A DNA stretch of 64,000 nucleotides from positions 1 to 64,000 of the forward strand of contig CAYMWF010000023.1 in assembly GCA_964394085.1 (NCBI GenBank), given 5' to 3'. Shown here one piece after another: positions 41,964-50,992 of this stretch (positions are counted from its first letter, which is position 1; each line of letters starts with the position of its first letter). Position numbers and translations under genes: made by a program. The stretch comes from CAYMWF01 sp964394085 [NCBI: uncultured Gemmatimonadota bacterium] (GTDB lineage Bacteria > GCA-2686955 > CAYMWF01). The notes beneath the pieces are model-generated. The model did no database searches. It saw only the letters and a program-made list of their open reading frames with translations, and was not told where the DNA came from.

Positions 41964-42963
41964 CGGGCGAAGTTCTCAGGAGGCAGCAGGCGGTTCATAC
42001 TCCAAAGAACTGCTCGCTGCAGAGAATGCGTCGTTCCAACGGAAACCAGCGAGCCTGCTGCGTTCGGCGGCGCCCCTGATTATCAGCACCGTTCTGCTGG
42101 GCCTCATCCTTTGGCGATTCGAGGGGTGGGCGCTCCTGGGGAGCGCCGAGATTCCTGTGCTTCTTCTCGCCTTCGCTGTGGCGCTTGCGCTCAATTGCGG
42201 GCTGGGCGGCGTGAAGTGGTGGTGGGTTACCCGCAGCCTGGGGCTTCAGATACCGCTCAGGCGCATGCTGCCGATCTGGTTGGGCCTGCTGCCCATGACA
42301 TTTTTTACACCTTTCATGTCCGGCCATCTGCTTTACCCCGTGGTGCTCGGAAGGGTGGAGCGGACGGGTGCCTTCGCTGCTGCAGAAGTGGTCATCTTCG
42401 ACAAGGCCCTGTCGCTGATGTCCACTTTCGGGCTCATTGCTGCCGGACAACTAATCCTTCCCAAGGGTCATCCTCTGCAGAAGGAGTGGATATTTGTCCT
42501 CGCATGTATCGCCGTCTCAGCATATTTCCTGGACCGTCCAATCCTGAAGATCTTCAATCGATTCCGCTTCGTTCGCGAACGCTCCCGTCTGCTGCGCAAT
42601 CCTGTCCCCTGGCGCCGGAAGCTTGCCCTTCTCGGAGTAGGAATGATTTACCAGTGTTCGGATGGTATCAGCATGGCTCTCGCCTGCTCGGCCCTCGGAC
42701 TCGATATCGACCCGGTAGTCGCCGTTGCAGGCTTCCCAGTGGTGCTGCTGCTTTCTTACTTTCCCGTGACGTTTTCGGGTTTCGGGCTTCGCGAGGGGCT
42801 TACGGCGGGTTTTTTCAGCTGTGAACTGGCCTGGGATGAGGGCGTGGCGGCCGGTTTGCTCATCGATTTGTTCGAATACGTGGGACCCGCCGTCTTCGGA
42901 CTCGCCGCCCTGCCCTGGCTCCTGCGCCGGATGAGACTCAGGGGCAGGCAGCTCACTTCATGA
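41956..42963 (+). CDS. Lysylphosphatidylglycerol synthase TM-domain (flippase-like) protein
   Basis: A 335-residue polytopic protein of the LPG_synthase_TM/UPF0104 family. It has about eight transmembrane segments and the typical blocks GGVKWWWVTRSLG (84-96) and FSGFGLREGLTAGFF near the C-terminus. The catalytic MprF C-terminal domain is absent. Such stand-alone proteins are thought to move lipids or lipid-linked sugars. The start overlaps asnB, so it is translationally coupled; the two may act on the same product. Confidence 0.85.
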   Translation: MNSGRSSQEAAGGSYSKELLAAENASFQRKPASLLRSAAPLIISTVLLGLILWRFEGWALLGSAEIPVLLLAFAVALALNCGLGGVKWWWVTRSLGLQIPLRRMLPIWLGLLPMTFFTPFMSGHLLYPVVLGRVERTGAFAAAEVVIFDKALSLMSTFGLIAAGQLILPKGHPLQKEWIFVLACIAVSAYFLDRPILKIFNRFRFVRERSRLLRNPVPWRRKLALLGVGMIYQCSDGISMALACSALGLDIDPVVAVAGFPVVLLLSYFPVTFSGFGLREGLTAGFFSCELAWDEGVAAGLLIDLFEYVGPAVFGLAALPWLLRRMRLRGRQLTS

Positions 42964-43069
42964 GTTGCTCTGCGTAGCGGGGACGAACCTATGGTTCACG
43001 ATTGAAGAAACGGCTGTACATCCATTCCGATTGAAAGCAACCCTGTTTGCGGTGGCAGGAACAGCGAAC

Positions 43070-43091
43070 GGTTGTCAACCGGTTGACAACC
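43070..43091. repeat. Perfect 22-base palindrome between convergent genes
   Basis: Two 11-base arms, GGTTGTCAACC and GGTTGACAACC, are exactly complementary with no loop. It lies in the 150-base space between two convergent genes. No T-tract follows, so it is not a classic terminator. It shares a TTGTCAAY/RTTGACAA core with the element at 28803-28839. Confidence 0.8.
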
Positions 43092-43115
43092 ACGATTTCT
43101 CCGGCTTCAACCTCT

Positions 43116-44954
43116 TCACGAGGAGCTTCTATCCAATTGGCGGATATTGGGTTTCAGCAGCATGAGAACCAGTATCAATATTCCTATGCAGGTTGCAACG
43201 AGCCCATGTATGAAACTGCCGGGCAGATATGTCAGAGTAATTTCACATGGAGCACGGGCCGTTACTGACAGCAGCCCGAAGTGTGACGAAACAATCATGG
43301 AATCAGGCTCCGACACCCGCCAGTCCGATGCGAAATTCTGGTTGACCACAAGCATTCCTTCACCTTCTCCACTCACACTGTAAACCAGCCTGTTCGGCGT
43401 CCATTCAACCAGTTCAACAGAACCGTCTCCGAGCCATCGCTCTTCTCCGGAGTAACCGGGATCCTCAACCGCGCGAAGCGAATTCGAGAGCTTGTAATAC
43501 GATAATCCCGGGTTCAGATTGCCGAAATTCAGAACAGGGCAAAGCGAATTGGCGCCGTGCCATTCCCGGAATTGACGGAATGTAGAGAAACGGTCGAATT
43601 GCGGCCATTCCAACTCGTGCATCTTCATCTCAAGATATATACTTGTCTCATTCAGCCCCGGAACCACTGCAAGACAGCAAACGGCGATGCAGATAAACGG
43701 GCGTGTTTTTCGTGCATACAACCGGCCGGTGATTCTCTCAAAGGCATTGAAGACGGCGTCCAATCCTATAGCTGCGAAAACCATCAGCAGAACAGCAACA
43801 ACAGGCAAACCGCGTGAAGGATTATGAAGAGTATCCAGCAAGGGGAAAATGTGCATCAGGCCAACAAGGGAAAACCCCTCCGGACCTTCCGCGAGATTCA
43901 ACCCGCCCGCGAAAAGTCTCTGAGGCGTCAGATTGGATCCCAGGCTGAAAATCATGAAAAACAGGAAGCATACTCCGTACGGCCAGGCTTTGCGCCAGGC
44001 CCCTGCGAATCCCAGGATCGAAAGCGCTATTATTACAGGGCCGATATAGCCGACGCTCTCCCACTGGTAGTCGGTTGAAGTGTTCCATGCAGTCAGGGCG
44101 TGAACCAGGCTGGGCAGGGTGAAGGAGTAGCCTGTTTGCACGTTCGATTCAAAACCTTCTCTTCCGTAAAGAACAGGCACGAGTTTTACTCCGGCGATAA
44201 GCCCGGTTACCAGCGCAACCCGGATCAAACTCTTCAAAGAGTTTCTTCTTTGACGGGTAAATACTCTGGAAAGCGCAATTATAAGCAACAACCATCCCAT
44301 AAAAATGAAATGATAGTTATCGGCCATCAGTAACATCTGCGCCAGTACGAAGGAGAGGAGCGCCTCGAAACGCGCCGAATCCGGGAATCTCAAACCGGCT
44401 ACCCTCGCATATGCCCAGAGTCCGAGCGGCAGAAGGCTGATCCCCATAAAATTGAACCAGCCGTTGACAAGGTATACAGGCATTATATTAGAAGAAACGA
44501 AAGCGATTCCCGGCAGAATCGCAGCTTCCCGACTTGCTCCGAGCTGACGCGAGAGTAAATAGAGGCCCAGACCGGCAAATCCGGAATAAAGCGCGTATTC
44601 AATCAAGACGCCTTTATAGACATCCAGTAGAAGCCTCAGGAGAAAGAAAGGATGGAATGTCTCCGTCAAGGGGGTCGAGGTCAGACTGAAGCCGCCGAGA
44701 GAATATGGATTCCACAGGGGAATCTGCTGATAGCGGAGGATTGTTTCCCTTGCCACGGACGGAAAGAGATTCGGAAGGAAATCTGCCTCGCCCTGCCATT
44801 CGCCGAACATGGGAAGGGAGTTGAACGCAATAAGCGCATAAAGGGAAAAGATCAGCGCAAGTCTCGCAAATCGTCGATGCTTCCGCACATTCGCCGCCTG
44901 ACAGGACCAATTAGTTGAAAGACTGTTGCGTTTCGGCAAATATTTACCTCTCAA
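43116..44954 (-). CDS. YfhO-like polytopic membrane protein
   Basis: This protein (up to 612 aa) has about eleven hydrophobic segments and a short soluble C-terminal domain ending in a last helix. FPSVARETILRYQQIPLWNPYSLGG near residues 66-90 is a hallmark of the YfhO/GT-C family (compare RxxGxxPLWNPxxxxG), and the C-terminal part has NQNFASDWRV. YfhO is linked to glycosylation of lipoteichoic acid or other surface polymers. The start is a TTG at 44954 with only a weak ribosome site; a GTG at 44888 is possible. It points against its neighbours, so it has its own promoter. Confidence 0.78.
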   Translation of the reverse strand: MRGKYLPKRNSLSTNWSCQAANVRKHRRFARLALIFSLYALIAFNSLPMFGEWQGEADFLPNLFPSVARETILRYQQIPLWNPYSLGGFSLTSTPLTETFHPFFLLRLLLDVYKGVLIEYALYSGFAGLGLYLLSRQLGASREAAILPGIAFVSSNIMPVYLVNGWFNFMGISLLPLGLWAYARVAGLRFPDSARFEALLSFVLAQMLLMADNYHFIFMGWLLLIIALSRVFTRQRRNSLKSLIRVALVTGLIAGVKLVPVLYGREGFESNVQTGYSFTLPSLVHALTAWNTSTDYQWESVGYIGPVIIALSILGFAGAWRKAWPYGVCFLFFMIFSLGSNLTPQRLFAGGLNLAEGPEGFSLVGLMHIFPLLDTLHNPSRGLPVVAVLLMVFAAIGLDAVFNAFERITGRLYARKTRPFICIAVCCLAVVPGLNETSIYLEMKMHELEWPQFDRFSTFRQFREWHGANSLCPVLNFGNLNPGLSYYKLSNSLRAVEDPGYSGEERWLGDGSVELVEWTPNRLVYSVSGEGEGMLVVNQNFASDWRVSEPDSMIVSSHFGLLSVTARAPCEITLTYLPGSFIHGLVATCIGILILVLMLLKPNIRQLDRSSS

Positions 44955-45277
44955 TTGCCGGTCAGGAGGGGATCCGGGAAACTCTTCTTCAGTTCCGTGA
45001 GCAGCACTGAGATATCACCTCGATATACGGTTGTAAGAGTCGTTATACCCTCCTTTTGAAAGGAATATACGTGGGCGCGGGGGGGCAATGCAAGAAGTAT
45101 GAAAGCGTGTGGGTGTTGCTGCAGATGACGATCGGCGAAATTGTTTGGTTGAAATTTTCTTGACAATGAAAAAGTTTTATCGGGAAGTAGATACTGCACA
45201 GCACTGTACGGATAGCAACCGGAAACGGGGGATGGAGTCTCTACAGAATCAATCCTGATGAAGATGGAAAAGGTTGC

Positions 45278-45424
45278 ATGGTCGAATCCTGCACCAGCGA
45301 ACCTTACGGCTGCACCGAACGTACCGTTGAAGAAGGTTCCATCAGGTTAAGAGATATTCCGGATGATGGCTCTGTATCCGACGAAGCTGTTTATACATCA
45401 AATCAAAAAGTCGACGAAGAATAG
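45278..45424 (+). CDS. Possible small acidic protein or C-terminal gene remnant
   Basis: In the 549-base gap before the amidohydrolase a 48-codon frame opens at ATG 45278, with GGAAAAGG upstream. It has acidic, coding-like composition (MVESCTSEPYGCTERTVEE at its start, QKVDEE at its end). The same frame stays open upstream to a TAG near 45188 and still looks protein-like, so this may be the tail of a lost larger gene. I see no homology. The rest of the gap (44955-45187) shows nothing recognisable. Confidence 0.25.
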   Translation: MVESCTSEPYGCTERTVEEGSIRLRDIPDDGSVSDEAVYTSNQKVDEE

Positions 45425-45503
45425 CTTCAGACCTGTCTCCGGCGCGTCCTGGAGATCACGCCGATGTTGCGGGGGGCTCGGGATCAGTATTCGAGATTTC
45501 AGA

Positions 45504-47186
45504 ATGGCGGTTATAAAACGGGCCGGTCACAGCAGTATCGTTATCCTGGCAGCCATGTTTGTTTATGCGGCATGCGCCGTCGCAGGACCTTGGAACAGCG
45601 ACAACGGGCTTATTCTTAAAGGGACGGTTGTCACCATGACCGGCGAAGAAGCCGTTATCGAGAACGGACGGATTCTGATTCTGAATGAGCAGATTGCGGC
45701 CATCGTTGCGGAGGGGGAGCCCTGGCCGGCTGATGTCGATCCATCCGGCGCTGTGGTGCTGGATACAAACGGTTACATATTTCCCGGGATGATCAATGTT
45801 CATAATCATACCGCATACAGTACATTGCCTCTGTGGGAAGCGCCCGGACTCTACCAAAATCGGTACCAGTGGATGGAGGACGAGAATTATAAAACCGGTA
45901 TAAGCTGCCCGAAGACGCTCCTGAACGGCGGCGACTATTTCAATCTCGCGATCGAGGTTGCTAAATACGCGGAGGTAAAGGGGCTTGTCGGAGGGGAGAC
46001 CAGTATTCAGGGAGCCTCGAATATCGAGGGCGTAAACGACATGCTGATCCGCAATGTGGAAGCCCGGAATTTTGGCCGGGCCAAAGTGCTTCAGCGCTGT
46101 TTGAGTATTGAAGATAACGAATGGCAGAAAACCGTGCCGGCCTTTCTCGCCATGGCGGATGACGGTATGGTCGATGCCTGGATCGTCCATCTGGCTGAAG
46201 GGGTCGACGCCGATCCATCCCTGAATGAATTCAAGGTGCTGACAGAACTGAACATGCTCCATGACTGGACGGTGGTTGTTCATGGAACTGCACTGACCGA
46301 AACTGAATTCGAAACGATGGGCAGCGCCGGCGCGGACCTGGTCTGGTCTCCCCTCAGCAACTTGCTGCTATACGGAAAAACCACGCGAATCGATCAGGCT
46401 GTCAGCGCCGGCGTGAACGTCAGCTTATCCACCGACTGGAGCCCCAGCGGTTGTAAAAACCTGCTGGACGAGCTGAAGATCGCCTTTGAAGTCAACATCT
46501 GGTATGGGAGAACATTACCCGGCTATCTGCCCCTCGATGAATACACCCTGGCCCGCATGGTCACCATCAATCCCGCCCGTGCTCTCGAGTGGGACTCCTG
46601 GCTCGGGACGCTGGAGGTGGGAAAATATGCAGACTTGATGGTGATCGTTAAGCCGGATATGGCGACTACACCCTATCAGGCGCTGATTGCCGCAACAGTG
46701 CGTGACGTGGTGATCGTAATAGTGTCGGGCGAGCCGCTCTACGGGGATGTCTGGGCGATGCGGGCCGCCAAGGGATCCGATATGGAGTTTATTTACTCAT
46801 CGGCCGGGTTTGAAAAGGCCATAGACTTGACCCGTGACGGCAGAAAGAAGGGAGAACAGACCTGGGAGAGTCTTACCGGGATTCTCAGACAGGCCATGAA
46901 GTTCGATCATGAGCAGATGCACTCTACCTTCAAAGTCTCATCGACCGCGGGATGGACTCGTGAAGAATTCGACGCCTGGTTTGAATCCGAGTTCGGGGAT
47001 GGCGTGACTCCCATGGATCTTGACCCGGTATTTGCTACCGATGATCCGGGATTTTTCCGGCGAATTGCTACATCATCCAACGCGTCGCTGCCTTTCGACC
47101 TGCAGGCGCTTTACTATTCTTCCTTGATGGATTACCCCGCGGCATCGGAATGTTCGGGGCCGGATGAAGTGGACAACGATTCATGA
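45504..47186 (+). CDS. Exported metal-dependent amidohydrolase
   Basis: A signal peptide (about 1-28) is followed by an imidazolonepropionase/cytosine-deaminase-like amidohydrolase. The likely metal ligands are all visible: H100 and H102 in INVHNHTAYS, H229 in WIVHLAEG, H260 in VVVHGTAL and D311 in STDWSPSG. Such enzymes hydrolyse C-N bonds in rings or amides, so this one may remove an amide or amine group in the periplasm. An extra about 140 residues follow the barrel. The longer frame from 45363 adds residues that hide the signal peptide and overlap another possible reading frame, so I start at 45504. It overlaps the next gene by four bases (ATGA). Confidence 0.85.
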   Translation: MAVIKRAGHSSIVILAAMFVYAACAVAGPWNSDNGLILKGTVVTMTGEEAVIENGRILILNEQIAAIVAEGEPWPADVDPSGAVVLDTNGYIFPGMINVHNHTAYSTLPLWEAPGLYQNRYQWMEDENYKTGISCPKTLLNGGDYFNLAIEVAKYAEVKGLVGGETSIQGASNIEGVNDMLIRNVEARNFGRAKVLQRCLSIEDNEWQKTVPAFLAMADDGMVDAWIVHLAEGVDADPSLNEFKVLTELNMLHDWTVVVHGTALTETEFETMGSAGADLVWSPLSNLLLYGKTTRIDQAVSAGVNVSLSTDWSPSGCKNLLDELKIAFEVNIWYGRTLPGYLPLDEYTLARMVTINPARALEWDSWLGTLEVGKYADLMVIVKPDMATTPYQALIAATVRDVVIVIVSGEPLYGDVWAMRAAKGSDMEFIYSSAGFEKAIDLTRDGRKKGEQTWESLTGILRQAMKFDHEQMHSTFKVSSTAGWTREEFDAWFESEFGDGVTPMDLDPVFATDDPGFFRRIATSSNASLPFDLQALYYSSLMDYPAASECSGPDEVDNDS

Positions 47187-48724
47187 AAGTAAGGCCGATT
47201 TTACCCGAAGCCTGGTTTTCTAAAATCAACTCGATCCACATTTTCTTCTTTTCATTATGCTTCCAGCTGTATTTTATCCTTTTTCGTATCAACAACTCAT
47301 TTCTCTACGGAGACGAATTCCTCTATACATTCCTGGCAAGAGAATTGAGAAGCGGGATCTTTTTCTTCGATTTTTCACCATCCTTCATGTTCCCGATTCT
47401 CCTCGCACCCTTTCCTCTGGATAATTTTTTCGTTCTAAGATGTGTCGCCGCTGTCATAAACAGCCTTTCGATCGTCGTTTATTTCAAGCTGATAAGGCAT
47501 TTCGGCTACCGGACGGCGAGCGGTTACAAAGCAGCCCTCCTTGCCGCTGTTTTGCTGGCGACGAACAGATACATGACTAAATACGGTGTTTTCCTGTATA
47601 CAGAACCCCTCTTTCATCTCTTTCAGTTTCTGGCGCTCTACCAGTACCTACGCCTCTTTTCAGAAATAAAGAGCCCGCGAAGGTCCTATTTCGTTGTGCT
47701 GGGCATTTACTGGGGGTTGATGGTTCTGGCCCGGTTTTCCGGAATCGTCGTCATCGCCTTCTCCGTTCTATGGATCCTGGCAAGAAGAAAACAGGTGCTC
47801 ATCCCCGGTATTTGCCTCGCGTTGTTTACGGCATCCCTTCTCATCCTCCCATATGTCGTCTTTTTCGATGGCGCGAAAATCCTCCCATCGATTGCTTTCA
47901 TGGGTGCAACTCCGGAAGCGCTCGAGGGTCTCACCGGAGGGGGTGAGCGCTTCACGCTTTTTTTCATTTCATCGCTGCTGCACAGGGCGTTCCCTCTTAA
48001 CGTGCTCAATGTTTTCCTCGTTGCCACGTTTCTGATATCGATACTGATACATATCGCAGGCAGGACTTCCGATGAACTGGTGCTCTTCTCGGTACCTGTT
48101 ATATTCTTTTTTGCACCGCTCCTGATGCTGCTTCCTCTCTACAGATACAGCGTTTTCTATATACCCTACATGATTATCGCCGTTTCCAGCGCCGCCTGCA
48201 AAGCAAGGAATCCACTGTTCGGATGGCTTATCGCTGTAATGCTGGTGCCATATATCTACACGAATTCATTCTACGAACCGGCTCTCAAGGGAACTGTAAA
48301 AAGATTCGATTGCAGAGGAGAAGCGAATTGCCAGGATGTCAACACCTTCCGTCTCGAATCGAGCTTATGGAAGTTAAGATACCTTCCGCACATGTCGCAG
48401 GCGGAGAATACCGTCGAAGAATATATCTTCTACATCACACCAGAGGCGGAGTTTGAATATCTTCTCGTTTTGAACCTGGATGACTACGGGATTTTTCGAT
48501 GGGACGGTGAGTTGTTCGGGGACTACCGGAAAATCTCAGGCTTCAACTACATTTATAAACTACCTGGAAGAACGGAACCCGGGAAGGAGAGCGTAATGTA
48601 TATCCAGGTAGACAACGGTGCAAGGTATGGCGGCATTTCGCAGTTGATCCTGTGCAACCGCCGGTTTCTCGATGAGCAATTCGAGACCACAGTAATCGAA
48701 AACGCCGATTTTTTTGAATCGTGA
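47183..48724 (+). CDS. Polytopic GT-C family glycosyltransferase-like membrane protein
   Basis: The protein of 513 residues has about ten transmembrane helices in the first 390 residues. FLYGDEFLYTFLARELRSG at residues 38-56 has the DE motif in the first external loop, characteristic of dolichyl/polyprenyl-phosphate sugar transferases (PMT/ArnT-like, GT39/GT83 type). The C-terminal 120 residues are soluble. It is coupled by ATGA overlap to the exported amidohydrolase. The sugar donor could come from the DPM1-like glycosyltransferase three genes on. Confidence 0.72.
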   Translation: MKVRPILPEAWFSKINSIHIFFFSLCFQLYFILFRINNSFLYGDEFLYTFLARELRSGIFFFDFSPSFMFPILLAPFPLDNFFVLRCVAAVINSLSIVVYFKLIRHFGYRTASGYKAALLAAVLLATNRYMTKYGVFLYTEPLFHLFQFLALYQYLRLFSEIKSPRRSYFVVLGIYWGLMVLARFSGIVVIAFSVLWILARRKQVLIPGICLALFTASLLILPYVVFFDGAKILPSIAFMGATPEALEGLTGGGERFTLFFISSLLHRAFPLNVLNVFLVATFLISILIHIAGRTSDELVLFSVPVIFFFAPLLMLLPLYRYSVFYIPYMIIAVSSAACKARNPLFGWLIAVMLVPYIYTNSFYEPALKGTVKRFDCRGEANCQDVNTFRLESSLWKLRYLPHMSQAENTVEEYIFYITPEAEFEYLLVLNLDDYGIFRWDGELFGDYRKISGFNYIYKLPGRTEPGKESVMYIQVDNGARYGGISQLILCNRRFLDEQFETTVIENADFFES

Positions 48725-48752
48725 CAGGGCTCTTCCCGGATTGGCTTTTCCG

Positions 48753-49943
48753 ATGGTTACCGCTTCAGCAATATTGAGTTCCCGTGGTGCATGTAGAAGA
48801 TTTTTCTCTGCAACTGCAGGATTACTCACCGTATTCCTGCTCAATATTATTCTGCTCGAGGTTGTCTTGAGATGCTTTTTCCCGCTCTGCGAAGCAGACC
48901 TGCATAAACAGATCGTCAGGCAGAACCTTCCTGGTCTGCAAGAATATGTTATGTATGAAAGGAATGAATTCGGGTTCCGCTCCCTTTCCATGAAGACTGT
49001 GGAAAAACCCCCCGACACTTTTCGAATAATCTGTCTAGGAGGATCTACCACCGACCAGGCGACCCAGAATACTGCAGACACATGGTCGGCTCTGCTCGAG
49101 AAGAAGCTCACGGAATCATACACCGACCTTGGAGTCGACATTGAGATTGCGTCATGGGCCGAGAGCGGGGGGCCTATCAGAATGCGCAGGCAATGGGCTG
49201 AGAGCGGCATCCTCCGTTATTCACCCGATATGGTGATAATCCTGGAAGGAATAAACGACATGTGCTTCCATGGAGGGCCCGGGTATGGTTATTCAGGTTC
49301 CCCTGCCGATGATGGAGATTTGTTTAACGGAATGATGTATTCGGTTGTTTCAAAGAAAGTTCTCGAACATTCACAATTCTATCTGAGATTGAAGATTCTC
49401 GACCGGAGGTTGAAGAATTATCATAAGCTCGCCACCGGAAAGGCTCTGGAATGGCACAGCAGGAATCTTCCGGAAATGAGAGAGGGAACCAGGCGTCTTC
49501 CTTACGTGGAAAATCCTGTTCGAGATCCGGATCCTATCCGGGAGTTTTCCGACGAGCTTTACGCCCTGATCCTGTTCCTGACGGGAAACGGGATAGAGGT
49601 GGTCGTTCTCGGTCAGCCGGTGCTCTGGAATGAAGCGATGACACCGGAAGAGATGGCTGCGATATGGTTTCCGGTATACACATCCGATGGAAAGGTCAGA
49701 ACGGACGGCGCCTGGCTTGGCCGGGAGATATCAAGATATAACGAAGTACAGAAACGGATTGCCGGGCATTTCGGTGCGACATACGTGGATTTGAACGGCA
49801 GAATCCCGAAATCGCTCCAATACTTCTTCGACGATTGCCACTTCACGGACCTGGGAAGCGCCAGGGTAGCGGAGGAGCTCTTCCCGCTTGTGAAAGAAAG
49901 AGTAGATGCTTTGATTTTTCCTGAAACAGAATGTATGAACTGA
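48753..49943 (+). CDS. Membrane-anchored SGNH/GDSL hydrolase
   Basis: One N-terminal helix (about 20-40) anchors a periplasmic SGNH domain. Block I is CLGGSTTD with Ser98, block III is GIND with Asn168, and block V is DDCHFTDLG with D360 and H363 completing the triad. In polysaccharide loci such enzymes usually add or remove O-acetyl groups. A TTG at 48714 would extend the frame by 13 codons into the previous gene; the ATG at 48753 gives a cleaner membrane anchor. It is in the same direction and nearly contiguous with the neighbouring glycan genes. Confidence 0.83.
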   Translation: MVTASAILSSRGACRRFFSATAGLLTVFLLNIILLEVVLRCFFPLCEADLHKQIVRQNLPGLQEYVMYERNEFGFRSLSMKTVEKPPDTFRIICLGGSTTDQATQNTADTWSALLEKKLTESYTDLGVDIEIASWAESGGPIRMRRQWAESGILRYSPDMVIILEGINDMCFHGGPGYGYSGSPADDGDLFNGMMYSVVSKKVLEHSQFYLRLKILDRRLKNYHKLATGKALEWHSRNLPEMREGTRRLPYVENPVRDPDPIREFSDELYALILFLTGNGIEVVVLGQPVLWNEAMTPEEMAAIWFPVYTSDGKVRTDGAWLGREISRYNEVQKRIAGHFGATYVDLNGRIPKSLQYFFDDCHFTDLGSARVAEELFPLVKERVDALIFPETECMN

Positions 49944-50077
49944 TACGTCCTGGAGAAAACCGCTATATCGACCGGAAGAAGCCGGGATGACGAAGTAATG
50001 ACCATGGTTGCGCGATTGACAAGATCGGTTCATCGGTCTATTTTTTTAGATGTTGAGAAAGCGTACCTGCCGGAAGG

Positions 50078-50992
50078 ATGAATGTGAAATCAACGGATAC
50101 CAACTTACAAACTGAGGCTGGTGTCAGCATCGTGATCCCGGTTTTCAACGAAGAGAAAGCCGTAGTCGAGACCATCGAAGGCGTGCGCAACGCCATGGAC
50201 GGAGCGGGTAATTCCGATTACGAGATCATCGTCGTTGATGATGGATCGGTTGATGATACTCCGGATCTCCTGCGACCTCTTGATATAGAATTGATCACGC
50301 ATTCTTTTAACCGGGGTTACGGGGCTTCATTGAAAACGGGCATACAGGCGGCAAAATATGAGATTATCGCAATAATAGACGCCGACGGCACATATCCGGC
50401 AGAAAAGATGCCAGAACTGGTCGCGCATATGAGGGAGCATGACATGGCCGTCGGTGCACGGACGGAAGCGGATGCGAAGATACCTGTGCTTCGCAGAATT
50501 CCAAAGCTGTTCCTTCAGCGATTCGCTTCTTATGTCGTCAAGTATCCGATTCCCGATCTGAATTCCGGACTGAGAGTTTTCAGAAAGAATATTGCACTCA
50601 ATCATCTGCATATCCTGCCTTCGGGTTTCTCGTTTACCTCAACCCTCACCTTGCTGATGATCGAGAACAGTTTCAGGGTCAAATATATTCCTATCAATTA
50701 TTACCTTCGCCAGGGAGATTCGAAGATACGCCCCTTCATCGACACGGGCAGCTTTTTTTCGACGGTTTTACGCACCTCGCTGTACTTCTCCCCTCTCAGG
50801 GTTTTCGTACCTGCGAGCGGTTTCATCTTCCTGTTAACGCTCCTGAAATTTCTATACGATATCCAGTACCGGCCTCTGGGACATATAGTCATATCTCAGA
50901 CGGTAGTCCTTCTGGGCCTTGTGGCCCTGCAGATATTCATCCTCGGACTCATAGCCGACCTGATTGTGCGTCGAACGAGCTCGCAGAGATAA
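50078..50992 (+). CDS. DPM1-like glycosyltransferase family 2 with C-terminal membrane helices
   Basis: The GT-A domain shows VSIVIPVFNEE (16-26), VVDDGSVDDT and the metal-binding DADGTYP. Two C-terminal transmembrane helices (about 235-255 and 268-295) match polyprenyl-phosphate sugar synthases of the DPM1/ArnC type. These load mannose, glucose or aminoarabinose onto polyprenyl phosphate for GT-C enzymes on the outer side. The frame ends TAATG shared with the next start. An independent start after a 134-base gap suggests a possible internal promoter. Confidence 0.9.
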   Translation: MNVKSTDTNLQTEAGVSIVIPVFNEEKAVVETIEGVRNAMDGAGNSDYEIIVVDDGSVDDTPDLLRPLDIELITHSFNRGYGASLKTGIQAAKYEIIAIIDADGTYPAEKMPELVAHMREHDMAVGARTEADAKIPVLRRIPKLFLQRFASYVVKYPIPDLNSGLRVFRKNIALNHLHILPSGFSFTSTLTLLMIENSFRVKYIPINYYLRQGDSKIRPFIDTGSFFSTVLRTSLYFSPLRVFVPASGFIFLLTLLKFLYDIQYRPLGHIVISQTVVLLGLVALQIFILGLIADLIVRRTSSQR

